Positions 35,935 through 44,138 of a DNA stretch of 58,660 nt are shown here, in pieces. Positions within the stretch are counted from its first letter, which is position 1; each line of letters begins with the position of its first letter. The stretch lies in contig SZPB01000004.1 in the NCBI GenBank assembly GCA_030263535.1, positions 1-58,660 of the forward strand, read 5' to 3'. Source of the stretch: Cytophagia bacterium CHB2 (GTDB taxonomy: Bacteria > Zhuqueibacterota > Zhuqueibacteria > Zhuqueibacterales > Zhuqueibacteraceae). A model generated the notes under the pieces. That model ran no database searches. It was not told where the DNA came from and worked only from the letters and a program-made list of their open reading frames with translations. The translations under genes were made by a program, and so were the position numbers.

Positions 35935-38106
35935 GTGAATCCCAAAATCAAATCACACGCATTGCTGTGGCCCCTGCTGTTAATCTTGGGTTGCTCTGCG
36001 GCGCTGGCGTTCGCGCAAGATCAAGCTGACTTCGACAGGCTCAACCTTAACGGCAACTGGGAAGGCGTGATCAACCTGCCCGGAACCACGCTGAACATCA
36101 GCATTGATTTCGACAAGAATACGGACGGCAGTTGGCGGGGCGATATCGATATTCCGCTGCAAGGCGCAAAAGATTTGCCGCTCACGAATATCAAACTTGC
36201 CGAGTCAACTGTTTCGTTCGATTTGCCCAATGTGCCGGGCAATCCTTCGTTCAAAGGCGCGCTTGCCGCGGACGGGAACAACATCGCCGGAGATTTTACC
36301 CAGGCCGGGCAGACCTTTCCGTTCAATCTTAAACGCAATACCGCCGCGGAGCTCGAAGCGAAAAAGCAGCAAAACGAAGCTATTTTCCAACACCTGCGCG
36401 CGTTCATCGATTCGACGATGAAATCCTGGAACGTGCCGGGGCTGGCGATGGCAATCGTGAAAGGCGGCGATGTGATTTTCTCCGAAGGCTTCGGCTATCG
36501 CAATGTCGAAAGCAAGCTGCCGGTCACGCCCAACACGCTGTTTGCGATTGGCTCGAGCAGCAAAGCATTCACCGCCGCGAGTCTTGGCATTTTGGTTGAT
36601 GACGGCAAGATAGATTGGGACAAGCCGGTGCGGGATTATCTCCCCACGTTCAAGCTGCATGACAATTTCGCTTCGGAGCGCATGACGCCGCGCGATCTCG
36701 TCACGCATCGTTCGGGCTTGCCGCGCCATGATTTGATGTGGTACGGCTCGGCCTTCACGCGCAAAGAGATGGTGGATCGCCTGCAATATCTCGAACCCAG
36801 CAAGGATTTCCGCACGACGTATCAATATCAAAATTTGATGTATCTCACCGCCGGCTATCTCGTCGAACAAGTTTCCGGCATGTCGTGGGAAGATTTTGTG
36901 CGTACACGCATCTTCGCGCCGCTGGGCATGAGCGCGAGCAATTTTTCGGTAATCGCATCACAGCAAGCGGATGATTTCGCCCTGCCTTACGCCGAAGAAA
37001 AAGAGAGCATCAAGCTCATTCCATTTCGCAACATCGACGCCATCGGCCCGGCCGGCTCGATCAATTCGAATCTCACGGACATGGTCAAGTGGGTGAAGCT
37101 CAATCTCAACAACGGCAAGGCTCCGGCGGCTGAGCGTGTCGAAGCCGGCGAGACGCAGGTGATCTCTGAAGCCATGCTCACACAGCAGCACACGCCTTAC
37201 ATGATGATTTCCGAGCCGATCAAATACACTGAAGTTTCACACACCAACTACGGTTTGGGCTGGTTTATCTCGCAATATCGCGGGCACAAGCGCGTATCGC
37301 ACGGCGGCAACATCGACGGCTTTTCCGCGCTGGTGTCGTTAATGCCGCAGGATAATTTCGGCATTGTCGTGCTGACGAATCGCAACGGCAATCCCATGCC
37401 CAACATTGCCGCGGCGCGCGCCACGGATTTGTTGTTGCAGCTCGAGCCGGTGGATTGGCACGCCCGCATAAAAGCCGACGTCGCGAAAGCCAAAGAAGCT
37501 GAGAAACAAAAAAGCGAGGCCGAGGCTGCCGAGCGCAAACCCAACACCAAGCCCTCGCATGCGTTGGCGGACTTTGCCGGCGAATTCGAGCATCCCGGTT
37601 ATGGCGTGGTCACGGTGAAATTGGAGGGCAAGGCGCTCAAGAGCCGCTTCAACAGTTTCAACATGGCGATGGAGCATTGGCATTACGACGTGTTTCGCGC
37701 CGTCGTAGAAGACGATCCGGATCAAAAATTCCTGTTCACGTTTTATTCAAACGACAAGGGCGATATCGACCGCCTCGAAGTGCCGATGGATTTGAACGTG
37801 AAGCCGATTGTGTTCACGCGCAAAGCGGGCGCGGAGATGTCGGATCCAAAATTTCTCGCGCAGTTTGTGGGCGAGTATGATCTCAACGGGCAAAACGTTG
37901 CAGTTGCGGTCAAGGGCGCGAATGTGTTGACCGTCACGGTTCCCGGCCAGCCGACGTATGAACTTGAGCCTTACAAAGGCACGGAATTCAAACTGAAAGG
38001 CCTGACCGGTTTTAGTTTGAGGTTCACGCTCGACGCCAAAAAACGCGCGACGGAAGCGGTGTTCTTGCAGCCGAACGGGGTGTTTACCGCCAAGCGGAAG
38101 GGATGA
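35935..38106 (+). CDS. Secreted beta-lactamase-fold serine hydrolase
   Basis: 723 aa from GTG 35935; AAGGAGG ends 6 bases upstream, which decides the start. It has a signal peptide ('LLLILGCSAALAFAQ') and an N-terminal ~115-residue beta domain. A class C beta-lactamase/D,D-peptidase-like domain follows with S207-S-S-K210 as the SxxK motif, Y298-Q-N as YxN, and H456-G-G in place of KTG. The C-terminal ~200 residues are two beta-rich DUF3471-like domains. It acts outside the cytoplasm on peptides or esters; true beta-lactamase activity is unlikely to be its role. Confidence 0.9.
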   Translation: MNPKIKSHALLWPLLLILGCSAALAFAQDQADFDRLNLNGNWEGVINLPGTTLNISIDFDKNTDGSWRGDIDIPLQGAKDLPLTNIKLAESTVSFDLPNVPGNPSFKGALAADGNNIAGDFTQAGQTFPFNLKRNTAAELEAKKQQNEAIFQHLRAFIDSTMKSWNVPGLAMAIVKGGDVIFSEGFGYRNVESKLPVTPNTLFAIGSSSKAFTAASLGILVDDGKIDWDKPVRDYLPTFKLHDNFASERMTPRDLVTHRSGLPRHDLMWYGSAFTRKEMVDRLQYLEPSKDFRTTYQYQNLMYLTAGYLVEQVSGMSWEDFVRTRIFAPLGMSASNFSVIASQQADDFALPYAEEKESIKLIPFRNIDAIGPAGSINSNLTDMVKWVKLNLNNGKAPAAERVEAGETQVISEAMLTQQHTPYMMISEPIKYTEVSHTNYGLGWFISQYRGHKRVSHGGNIDGFSALVSLMPQDNFGIVVLTNRNGNPMPNIAAARATDLLLQLEPVDWHARIKADVAKAKEAEKQKSEAEAAERKPNTKPSHALADFAGEFEHPGYGVVTVKLEGKALKSRFNSFNMAMEHWHYDVFRAVVEDDPDQKFLFTFYSNDKGDIDRLEVPMDLNVKPIVFTRKAGAEMSDPKFLAQFVGEYDLNGQNVAVAVKGANVLTVTVPGQPTYELEPYKGTEFKLKGLTGFSLRFTLDAKKRATEAVFLQPNGVFTAKRKG

Positions 38107-38748
38107 CTTCGACAGGCGACTCGACCGAGACTTCTGCGTGAGCGCTCAGTCGAACGCTCGTCGAGGTCTCAGTCACCGCAGATGTTCAGCCACGGCTTGG
38201 CCGTGGCTTGACTACAGCAGATGCTACGGCCAAGCCGTGGCAGAGCAAACAGGTATTTTCGATTTTGACTATCAAATTTGATCAGCAAAACCCAAGCATC
38301 TGTCATCCAGAAAGGAATTTGTGAAGCATTCCGTGCAGCGCTCAGTGCTTGACAAGTTGACCCCAACGGGGTCCGATGCGGCAGCCCACGGGCAACGCCC
38401 TGGGAACTAATGGGGACTGTCACACAAAGCCCTGAAGGGGCTGGCAAATTTTGATAAATCGATTCCCAGGGCGTTGCCCGTGGCTTTCACATTATGCCCC
38501 GTTGGGGCAGTTATTGAGGCGTTGATCCCGCTTTCGGTATTCGTTCGAAAAGTCGCCATACTTGCGCTTTGCCGCTGATTTGCTATTTTGCGGGTAACAC
38601 ACAATGCTTTGGAAGTAAAAGTATCCAAAATGCTACTGCCCGGGCGCTCAGCCATGAAGCGTGTGCAAGACTAATAACCAACAGAATCGTTCATTGCAAA
38701 CCGCCCGGGCAGTTATCCGTTACTACTCAAAAAGGGCAGCAATCGTGG
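38107..38748. other. Gene-free repeat-rich stretch before the template repeat
   Basis: No gene is visible. It holds a palindromic 'CCACGGCTTGGCCGTGG' sequence (38190-38206) whose inverted partner is at 38226-38241. The solo palindromic element annotated separately at 38359-38509 follows. A 12-bp inverted pair, ACTGCCCGGGCG near 38634-38647 and CGCCCGGGCAGT at 38702-38713, comes next; the right arm recurs at 35838-35850 before the serine hydrolase gene. Confidence 0.6.
38359..38509. repeat. Solo palindromic element related to the transposase-flanking repeats
   Basis: Two inverted copies of one ~45-bp unit face each other: an outer ACCCCAACGGGGT-type palindrome (38359-38373 and 38495-38509), then GGGCAACGCCC (38390-38400) and its inverse (38469-38479), with a small AGCCCTGAAGGGGCT hairpin between (38428-38442). 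The same units in the same order flank the transposase at 42684-43380. This is a MITE/REP-like copy without its own enzyme. Confidence 0.8.
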
Positions 38749-38879
38749 GTTCGAACCGGGTGTTGCGCGGCGGGTCCTGGAACAACAATGCGCAGAACTG
38801 CCGTTCCGCGAATCGTAACTGGAACAGCCCCGACAACCGCAACAACAATATTGGCTTCCGCCTGGTTTTCCTCCCGTAG
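38749..38879 (+). repeat. DGR template repeat (TR)
   Basis: The sequence reads as the end of an FGE/C-type-lectin domain, 'GSNRVLRGGSWNNNAQNC' then an Asn-rich run, ending 'IGFRLVFLP' and TAG. It has no gene in front of it. Over the 116-bp core (38764-38879) it matches the 3' end of the NACHT-FGE gene (41801-41916) without gaps. There are 14 mismatches, and each lies at an adenine of this copy (14 of 27 adenines changed). Ten AAY codons sit where the target has Tyr, Asp, Gly or Ser. That one-sided adenine substitution is the hallmark of DGR mutagenic retrohoming, which makes this copy the template. Homology extends upstream to 38749 with two more adenine changes and two others. Confidence 0.92.
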
Positions 38880-39136
38880 CTCATAGGGTAAAGTCGGAGG
38901 ACTGCCTCTGAACAGATTGCTGTCCCGTTCGTCCGGCACGGGAGCGCGGACATTCCTGTCCGCGATAAACGTTGCGCGGACGACAAACAGCGGTGCAAAT
39001 GCCCGGTGCTGGTAGGGCAAATGGATTTTTGCTTCGAAAGCTCCGGGCATTGGTTTTGTTGGTATAAAAAAACGAAATTTTTATATTGAACATTCTCGGG
39101 TGTGTAAAATAGACAGATCATCGTACTGGGACAACC

Positions 39137-39601
39137 ATGAAAACCGAATCTCAGAAACCATTATTTCGCGTCTTTGTCAGTTCGACTTATATTGATTTAG
39201 TCGAGTACCGCAAGGCGGCGGAAAAAGCCATTAACGACCAGCGCCAAAAATATGAAGGCATGGAGTATCTGGGCGCGATGGATAAAGAGCCAACCAAAGC
39301 CTGCCTGGATTTGGTCGAAGACTGCAATCTTTTTATCGGCATTTATGCCTGGCGTTACGGCCATGTTTCGGACGGCGCTGAGATTTCCATCACCGAACTG
39401 GAATATCAACATGCGAAAAAACTGGACATTCCCTGCCTGTGCTATTTTGTGGACGAAGATTTTCCCTGGCTGAAGAAATTCATTGAGACCGGTGTTGCCG
39501 AAGAAAAGTTGAGCGGTTCAAAAGCCAAATTTCCAAAGAGCATGTGCGCACCAGTTTTAAAGAACCGCTGCATTTGGAAAGAAATATCATCAGTGACCTG
39601 A
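39137..39601 (+). pseudogene. DUF4062 N-terminal part of the DGR target, separated by a frameshift
   Basis: From ATG 39137 (GGGA upstream) the frame encodes a DUF4062 domain: 'FRVFVSSTYIDLVEYRKAAE', 'CLDLVEDCNLFIGIYAWRYG', 'SITELEYQHAKKLDIPCLCY'. It runs out of frame near 39508 and stops at 39601. After 39508 the continuing family sequence ('[19 protein letters not shown]') is in the frame of the following ORF. One base appears to be missing in 'AAGTTGAGCGG'; inserting a G would restore 'EEKLERFKSQI'. The original gene therefore was DUF4062-NACHT-FGE (39137-41916). Recent mutation, sequencing error or deliberate recoding cannot be told apart here. Confidence 0.85.
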
Positions 39602-41916
39602 GTAATTGGCTGGCAGATAACCGGCCCGGTCTGAAGCGAGAAGCGCTGAAACCGGGGCAGGATCCGGTCGCGATGTACAAAAAAGCCCTCGCAGAAAAAT
39701 ATGCCAGCTTGAACATGATTGGCTTCAAGCGCAGTTTTGCGATGGACAGCATCTATATTCCCTTGACCGTACACGTCGATCCCGAATTGCGTATTGTCGA
39801 CCAGGCTGGGGAACGGCTCGAAAAACTCGCAACGCGTTCACTTACAGCCGAAGATCTGCTGGAGCTTCCCAATAAAGCCGCGGTGGTTTTGGGCGAGCCG
39901 GGCATGGGCAAAACCACCATGCTGCATTATCTGGCGCGCCGGGAAAGCCAAAAGGCCGCGGCGCTTTTTCCCATTTTCGTGAAGCTGTCGGATTTTGGCA
40001 AAACCCGCGAGCCGCTGGAAAACTTTTTGCTCGCGGCGGTGGAAAATCATATCCCCGGCGCTACCATGCACGACGCCGCCCAAAATGCCATCGACACCCA
40101 ACATGCACTCATCTTGCTGGATGGCCTGGATGAAGTGAGCCGTGAGAAATATACTTCTGTGACCGAGCGGATTCGCGCTTTTGTGGCCGGCCATCAATAT
40201 TGCCGGGTGATCATCACCTCGCGCAAGGCCGGGTTTCAAAGCGATCAGACGCCGTATCGTCTTTTTGAAATCGACAAATTGCCCCTAGCGGAAATTGCCA
40301 ACTTCGTACACAAATGGTTTGAACAAAAAAACGACCTTGCCGGGCGCATTGCCGCCAATCGCCGGATTTACGAGCTGGCGCAGAATCCATTCTTGCTCTC
40401 CATTATCTGCTTCATCTTTGAAAAGTATCGTGACCTGCCGCAGCGCCGGTTGGAGCTTTATGAAAAATGCGCCGTCACCCTGCTGACGTTGTATGATGAG
40501 AAGCAGGTCGACAGAGTGAACGGCTTCACGCGGCTTCTGAAAGAGCGGGTGCTGGAAGATTTGGCGCATCACTTTTTCTGCAAGGAAGCGGAGGAGTTTG
40601 CTTATGCGCCGTTGATCGAGCAGGTGGCGCAGACCCTGGCCACAATGAAACGGAACGACAACGAGGAAGAGGTGCTGCGGGAAATCCGCGAAAACAGCGG
40701 GCTGCTGCAAAAAAGCGATGATCGCCATCTGTTTGTGCATCGCACCTTTTATGAATATTACGTCTCCTGCAAAATGCGCGGCGAGACGCCGGAAGCGGTG
40801 TTAGGCCGATCGACGCAATCGCGTTGGGAGGAACCCATTCGCCTGTACGCCGCGCAAATTCAAGCAGTAACCGAAGGCACCCACTTTATCAAGCAACTTT
40901 GGGAAAAAGATCGGGCCCTGGCTCTGCGTTGTTATCCGGACATGGATCGCGTGGTGGAACCTGATCTGATCAGAAATTTATTGAATGAAGCAAAGGTGGA
41001 AGAGCGCGTCGAGCTCGTGAAAGGCCTACCCGAAAAAATATCCGAGCCTGACAAGATCGTTGAAACTCTGCGTGAATTGTTTCGTTGGGAAACTAACGGC
41101 GAGGTAATTTATTGGGGCGCGCAGATTCTCGAAGCCAAAAAAGACACGCCCGGCGCATTGGAGATTGTCCGGCAAAAATTGGATGAGGGCGCGCGACAAC
41201 GTTATGAAGAATATCTGGCCAAAGACATGGCGCCTATTGCCGCGGGTCAATTCAAAATGGGAAGTCCTAAAAATGAAGCGGAGAGATTCGAAGATGAAAT
41301 CCAGCATCAAGTTAAAGTGGGAGATTTTTTGATCAGCCGTTATCAGATCACCAACCGGTTGTACGAGTTGTTTGACCCGAACCATCGCTCGCGGCGCGAT
41401 GAATATTCCGACCGAGACGAGCAGCCGGTGATTTATGTTAACTGGTATGAAGCCGTTATGTTCTGCCGCTGGCTGGGCTGCCGGTTGCCGACCGAAGCCC
41501 AGTGGGAATATGCCTGCCGCGCCGGAACGACGACACCGTTCAATACCGGCGAAAACCTGGCGACCGAGCAGGCAAATTACAACGGAAACTATCCGTATAA
41601 GAATTTTCCCAAAGGTAAATATTTGCAGAAAACCAAGCCGGTGGGCAGCTATCCGCCCAACGCGTGGGGGCTTCACGATATGCACGGCAATGTTTTTGAA
41701 TGGTGCCAGGATTGGTATGGCGAAAAATACTATGATGAATGCAAAAAGAAAGGCACTGTAGAAAATCCTACTGGGCCGGAAACTGGTTCTCGCCGGGTGA
41801 TGCGCGGCGGGTCCTGGTACGACTATGCGCAGAACTGCCGTTCCGCGGATCGTGACTGGGGCAGCCCCGACGGCCGCGACTACTCTGTTGGCTTCCGCCT
41901 GGTTTTCCTCCCGTAG
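39544..41916 (+). CDS. NACHT-family STAND NTPase with C-terminal FGE/SUMF1 domain, the DGR target protein (main part)
   Basis: The open part begins before GTG 39544 in the same frame (coding from ~39510) and ends at 41916; 790 aa from the GTG. NACHT NTPase: Walker A G117-EPGMGKT, Walker B '[11 protein letters not shown]' (189-199), 'RVIITSRK' sensor, and 'VHRTFYEYY' winged-helix-side motif. A helical arm follows. From residue 562 ('[14 protein letters not shown]') it is an FGE-sulfatase/SUMF1 (C-type lectin fold) domain with '[15 protein letters not shown]' and '[14 protein letters not shown]'. The last 38 residues are the DGR variable repeat. NACHT proteins of this build are STAND sensors, many anti-phage. 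The diversified lectin fold would be the ligand-binding face. It acts in the cytoplasm, as no signal peptide is seen. Confidence 0.9.
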   Translation: MRTSFKEPLHLERNIISDLSNWLADNRPGLKREALKPGQDPVAMYKKALAEKYASLNMIGFKRSFAMDSIYIPLTVHVDPELRIVDQAGERLEKLATRSLTAEDLLELPNKAAVVLGEPGMGKTTMLHYLARRESQKAAALFPIFVKLSDFGKTREPLENFLLAAVENHIPGATMHDAAQNAIDTQHALILLDGLDEVSREKYTSVTERIRAFVAGHQYCRVIITSRKAGFQSDQTPYRLFEIDKLPLAEIANFVHKWFEQKNDLAGRIAANRRIYELAQNPFLLSIICFIFEKYRDLPQRRLELYEKCAVTLLTLYDEKQVDRVNGFTRLLKERVLEDLAHHFFCKEAEEFAYAPLIEQVAQTLATMKRNDNEEEVLREIRENSGLLQKSDDRHLFVHRTFYEYYVSCKMRGETPEAVLGRSTQSRWEEPIRLYAAQIQAVTEGTHFIKQLWEKDRALALRCYPDMDRVVEPDLIRNLLNEAKVEERVELVKGLPEKISEPDKIVETLRELFRWETNGEVIYWGAQILEAKKDTPGALEIVRQKLDEGARQRYEEYLAKDMAPIAAGQFKMGSPKNEAERFEDEIQHQVKVGDFLISRYQITNRLYELFDPNHRSRRDEYSDRDEQPVIYVNWYEAVMFCRWLGCRLPTEAQWEYACRAGTTTPFNTGENLATEQANYNGNYPYKNFPKGKYLQKTKPVGSYPPNAWGLHDMHGNVFEWCQDWYGEKYYDECKKKGTVENPTGPETGSRRVMRGGSWYDYAQNCRSADRDWGSPDGRDYSVGFRLVFLP
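41801..41916 (+). repeat. DGR variable repeat (VR)
   Basis: The 3' end of the FGE domain, aligned without gaps to the template at 38764-38879 (offset 3037). Codon changes relative to the template: AAC to TAC, GAC, GGC; AAT to TAT, GAT, TCT; ATT to GTT. The protein '[20 protein letters not shown]' replaces an Asn-rich template. The final 27 bp up to TAG are identical, as expected of the initiation region for mutagenic homing (IMH). Confidence 0.92.
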
Positions 41917-42236
41917 TTCACCCTGTGAAATAGTGAATTTCTTATGTCTTATTTTTATGTTTATGTCCTTCAAAGCGAAACGGATAATCAGTTTTATACA
42001 GGGTATACGTCTGATATACGTAAGCGCTTAGAAGAACATAATGCCGGGCTTGTTCATTCAACAAAGAATCGAAAGCCTTTGAAATTGGTATATTTTGAAG
42101 GTTGTCTCAATCAACAAGATGCGACACATCGGGAAAAATACTTGAAAACAACTTACGGCAAAAGATACCTCAAGGAAAGGTTGAAGAATTATTTCACAGG
42201 GTAAAGTTGGCAGTTCCTTCCGGCTTTACCCTGTGA
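41917..42236 (+). mobile_element. GIY-YIG cassette inserted directly behind the variable repeat
   Basis: Near-perfect 16-bp inverted repeats bound the cassette (41917-41932 and 42190-42205, one mismatch), and TTCAC occurs at both edges (41917-41921, 42193-42197). Removing the insert gives TAGTTCACAGGGTAAAGTTGG, which aligns with TAGCTCATAGGGTAAAGTCGG right after the template repeat (38877-38897). The right edge also forms a 13-bp stem (42194-42206 with 42224-42236) that may end transcription. Confidence 0.65.
41944..42204 (+). CDS. Small GIY-YIG nuclease-domain protein
   Basis: An 86-aa single-domain protein: 'FYVYVLQSETDNQFYTGYT' supplies the GIY-YIG-type strands, 'DIRKRLEEHNAG' the catalytic Arg helix, and 'ATHREKYLKTTYGKRYLKER' the region with the metal-binding Glu. 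It belongs to the small stand-alone (UhbP/UPF0213-like) group that is often scattered through genomes of candidate phyla. It could promote its own spread by DNA nicking, or be a repair nuclease. It begins 28 bp after the target's stop codon. Confidence 0.88.
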   Translation: MSYFYVYVLQSETDNQFYTGYTSDIRKRLEEHNAGLVHSTKNRKPLKLVYFEGCLNQQDATHREKYLKTTYGKRYLKERLKNYFTG

Positions 42237-42414
42237 GCAGGCGAGTTGTTTGAGCGGAATGAACGAGGCGCGAGGGACGAGCGCCGAGTGAAATGGAGCG
42301 AGAACAACGAGTCCGTTTGTAAAGATCGTTTGTAGTAACGCCTTCAGGCGCTTAACTTGCGCCGAAGGCCCGACGCCTAAAGGCGAAACTACGAACTATT
42401 TTCAAAAAATAACC
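42205..42414. other. Gene-free repeat region between the cassette and the DGR accessory gene
   Basis: It holds the right stem of the cassette, a GC-rich segment (GCGAGGGACGAGCGCCGAGT near 42270) and a palindromic 'GTAACGCCTTCAGGCGCTT' unit (42334-42353) that recurs at 45628-45646 downstream of lexA. No coding signal is seen. Confidence 0.55.
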
Positions 42415-42678
42415 ATGCAAATCAAACTCTTCACCATCCCGGTCGGCGACAGCGGCGCGGCGCAGGAAGAAATGAACCGTTTCTTGCGGGGCAATAAGAT
42501 TTTGGAAGTGCAAAACCAGTTGATCAGCAACGAGAACGGCACGTATTGGTGCTTTTGCGTTCGTTACATTGAAAAGGCCTTTGCTCCAACGAACGAGCAC
42601 AAAGGCAAAGTGGATTACAAACAAATCCTCGACGAAGCCACGTTTAAGAAAATTTCGAAGAGTACGAGGCTATTTTAA
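42415..42678 (+). CDS. DGR accessory protein (HRDC-type family), truncated
   Basis: An 87-aa ORF whose sequence ('IKLFTIPVGDSG', 'EEMNRFLRGNKILEVQNQLI', 'GTYWCFCVRYIEKAF', 'KGKVDYKQILDE') matches the N-terminal domain I know from accessory proteins found next to DGR reverse transcriptases. In those proteins the domain is usually followed by an HRDC nucleic-acid-binding domain. Here the frame stops shortly after 'TFKKIS', and the palindromic transposase element begins 6 bp later. The HRDC part is therefore lost. The family match is from memory; its position between VR and RT remnant strongly supports it. Probably no longer functional. Confidence 0.7.
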   Translation: MQIKLFTIPVGDSGAAQEEMNRFLRGNKILEVQNQLISNENGTYWCFCVRYIEKAFAPTNEHKGKVDYKQILDEATFKKISKSTRLF

Positions 42679-42683
42679 AAACA

Positions 42684-43380
42684 GCCCCAAAGGGGCATCA
42701 TGTAAAAGCGAAGGGCAACGCCCTGGAGGATAAATCAATCAAAACGTTCCCAAGCCCCAACGGGGCGATATAGAAACCTCTTCAATCCCGTTATCATCAA
42801 TATTGGAAGGGAGTCGCCATGCCGCAAAGCCTTGCAAGCATTCCGGTGCACTGTATTTGGAGCACCAGGGACCGCCAGCCATTCATAAGCCAGGAAATTG
42901 AAAAAGAGCTATTCAGTTATATGGTCTCCATTTTTCGTGCCTATGAATCTCCGGCGCTGACAATCAATGGGACCGAAGATCATGTGCACAGTCTTACAAT
43001 ACCGTCGCGAAAAATTACAGTAGCCAAGCTCATAGAAGAAGTGAAAAAGAGTTCATCAAAATGGATCAAAACCAAAGGTGCGCTCTATAGGAGTTTCTAT
43101 TGGCAAAGTGGTTACGCAGCATTGGGAATAGGACAATCGAACATTGAGGCATTAAAAAGATATATCGCCAATCAGAAAGAACACCATCGCCAGAAAACAT
43201 TTCAGGAAGAGTACATCGAATTCCTGAAAAAATACAACATCGAATATGATGAGCGATATGTTTGGGACTAATGATATTCGCATAGATATTCTATTTCGCC
43301 CCGTTAGGGCTTTAGAAATCTGAGGTTGAATTCTTTCCAGGGCGTTGCCCTTCGCTATTACATGTTGCCCCGTTGGGGCA
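42684..43380 (+). mobile_element. REP-associated (RAYT) transposase element with inverted palindromic ends
   Basis: The left end (42684-42766) and right end (43297-43380) are inverted copies of one ~83-bp unit: a GCCCCAA(A/C)GGGGC palindrome, 'CATGTAA(A/T)AGCGAAG', GGGCAACGCCC, then another GCCC(C/T)AACGGGGC palindrome innermost. The transposase gene lies between. The element sits exactly where the 3' half of the DGR accessory gene and most of the reverse transcriptase should be. Confidence 0.85.
42819..43271 (+). CDS. REP-associated tyrosine transposase (IS200/IS605-related, Y1 HUH family)
   Basis: A 150-aa protein of typical length. It has 'VHCIWSTRDRQPFI' at the start, the HUH motif in 'GTEDHVHSL', 'KLIEEVKKSSSKWIKTKG', 'FYWQSGYAALGIGQ', and the catalytic Tyr in 'RYIANQKEHH'. 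Such enzymes cut and join single-stranded DNA at REP-like hairpins, and the matching palindromes lie on both sides. It is intact, so it could also have mobilised the solo element at 38359-38509. Confidence 0.93.
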   Translation: MPQSLASIPVHCIWSTRDRQPFISQEIEKELFSYMVSIFRAYESPALTINGTEDHVHSLTIPSRKITVAKLIEEVKKSSSKWIKTKGALYRSFYWQSGYAALGIGQSNIEALKRYIANQKEHHRQKTFQEEYIEFLKKYNIEYDERYVWD

Positions 43381-43424
43381 GAGGGGCGGGGGGCATTTCA
43401 GGCGGTTCACAAAAAACTGAAAAC

Positions 43425-43733
43425 ACGCTAAAATTAGCACTGAAGCCCGTCTGCTTGAATCGCAATGCGCACGGGCTTCCTTTTTTGGGGTACTTGCTGT
43501 ATCCTGGTCGCACACGCCTGGCGCAGCGCAGCCGGATTCGATTTCTCAAAAAATTGCGCGGTTATGAAGAAAATTTGATATTGGGTATTTGGACACAAAG
43601 CGAGTATCAAGCTCATGTGTTGCCGCTGATCGCGTTTACCGAGCATGCTGAAGCAAAAGAGTTTCGGAAAAAAGTGAACATCGGTAAAAGTGTGTTTGGG
43701 CAAAGTCGAACTTTCGCGCGACGATGGTTTTAA
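43425..43733 (+). pseudogene. C-terminal remnant of a DGR reverse transcriptase
   Basis: In one frame, from about 43425, the sequence reads 'LKLALKPVCLN', then 'HGLPFLGYLLYPGRTRL', 'RSRIRFLKKLRGYE' and 'PLIAFTEHAEAKEFRKK', stopping at 43733. This is the conserved tail of DGR-type (group II-related) reverse transcriptases: 'G.PFLG(Y/F)...P...RL..R...RF..KLR.YE' then 'L.AF..HA'. All polymerase motifs, including the catalytic YxDD, are absent. Upstream of 43410 the frame is only palindromic repeat DNA. The last ~15 codons run into a hairpin repeat. The recognition is by motif; a profile search would settle it. Confidence 0.75.
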
Positions 43734-43767
43734 ATATTAAAGCTGTTCGGGCGAAAGTTCGGCTTTA
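43701..43767. repeat. Hairpin repeat, copy 1
   Basis: AAAGTCGAACTTTCGC (43702-43717) pairs with GCGAAAGTTCGGCTTT (43751-43766), one mismatch. It shares arms and loop pieces (GACxxGGTTTT, ATCAAAGC-like) with the copy at 44651-44716. It overlaps the end of the reverse transcriptase remnant and could serve as its terminator. Confidence 0.7.
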
Positions 43768-43940
43768 CTTCGCGTATCATCATCAAAAGGTACTTTGATG
43801 AGCATCCGCCGCCGCAAGCGCTTGGGGGGCATTGTTGTATTGCCCTTCACCTGGCGGAAGACAAAAGTTGCAACGCATATTCTAAATTCTTACCTTATCG
43901 AAATGCTTGACCCAAGCAATCACTATTTGCGAGATTGTCA

Positions 43941-44138
43941 ATGGAACAACTGACTATTGTTTTGCCGCCAGAGGTGGCGACTCAATTGAAATCGGCTGCA
44001 AAGAATTCTGGCGTGAAACCGGAAGATTTTTTGCTTGTCAGTCTACAAGAGAAGCTCGCCCAGATTGACACTGAATTTGTTGGAGCTATGAAGTATGTAC
44101 TCAAGAAGAACGCTGAATTATACAAACGTCTTGCGTAA
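43941..44138 (+). CDS. Small antitoxin-like protein upstream of a Doc homologue
   Basis: 65 aa from ATG 43941; an in-frame TTG at 43935 adds two residues. It starts with a short strand and helix ('LTIVLPPEVATQLKSAAKNS') of the ribbon-helix-helix kind, then 'VKPEDFLLVSLQEKL', and ends in a charged helix. Its stop overlaps the Doc start as TAATG, the usual coupling of antitoxin and toxin. DNA binding and toxin neutralisation are inferred from this arrangement. Confidence 0.75.
   Translation: MEQLTIVLPPEVATQLKSAAKNSGVKPEDFLLVSLQEKLAQIDTEFVGAMKYVLKKNAELYKRLA

Noticed and set aside
38359-38509. CRISPR-like array from repeated GGGCAACGCCC units
   Set aside because: Units are inverted, not directly repeated with unique spacers; no cas gene is nearby.
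38749-38758. GGTTCGAACC resembling a tRNA T-loop
   Set aside because: It encodes Gly-Ser-Asn of the template repeat; no acceptor or anticodon stem surrounds it.
38661-38879. 72-aa ORF ending in the template repeat
   Set aside because: Upstream codons are repeat DNA with no FGE-like sequence; the Asn-rich end is explained as a DGR template, not a protein.
43326-43424. 5' part of the ORF leading into the RT remnant
   Set aside because: It translates palindromic repeat DNA; homology to RT begins only near 43425.
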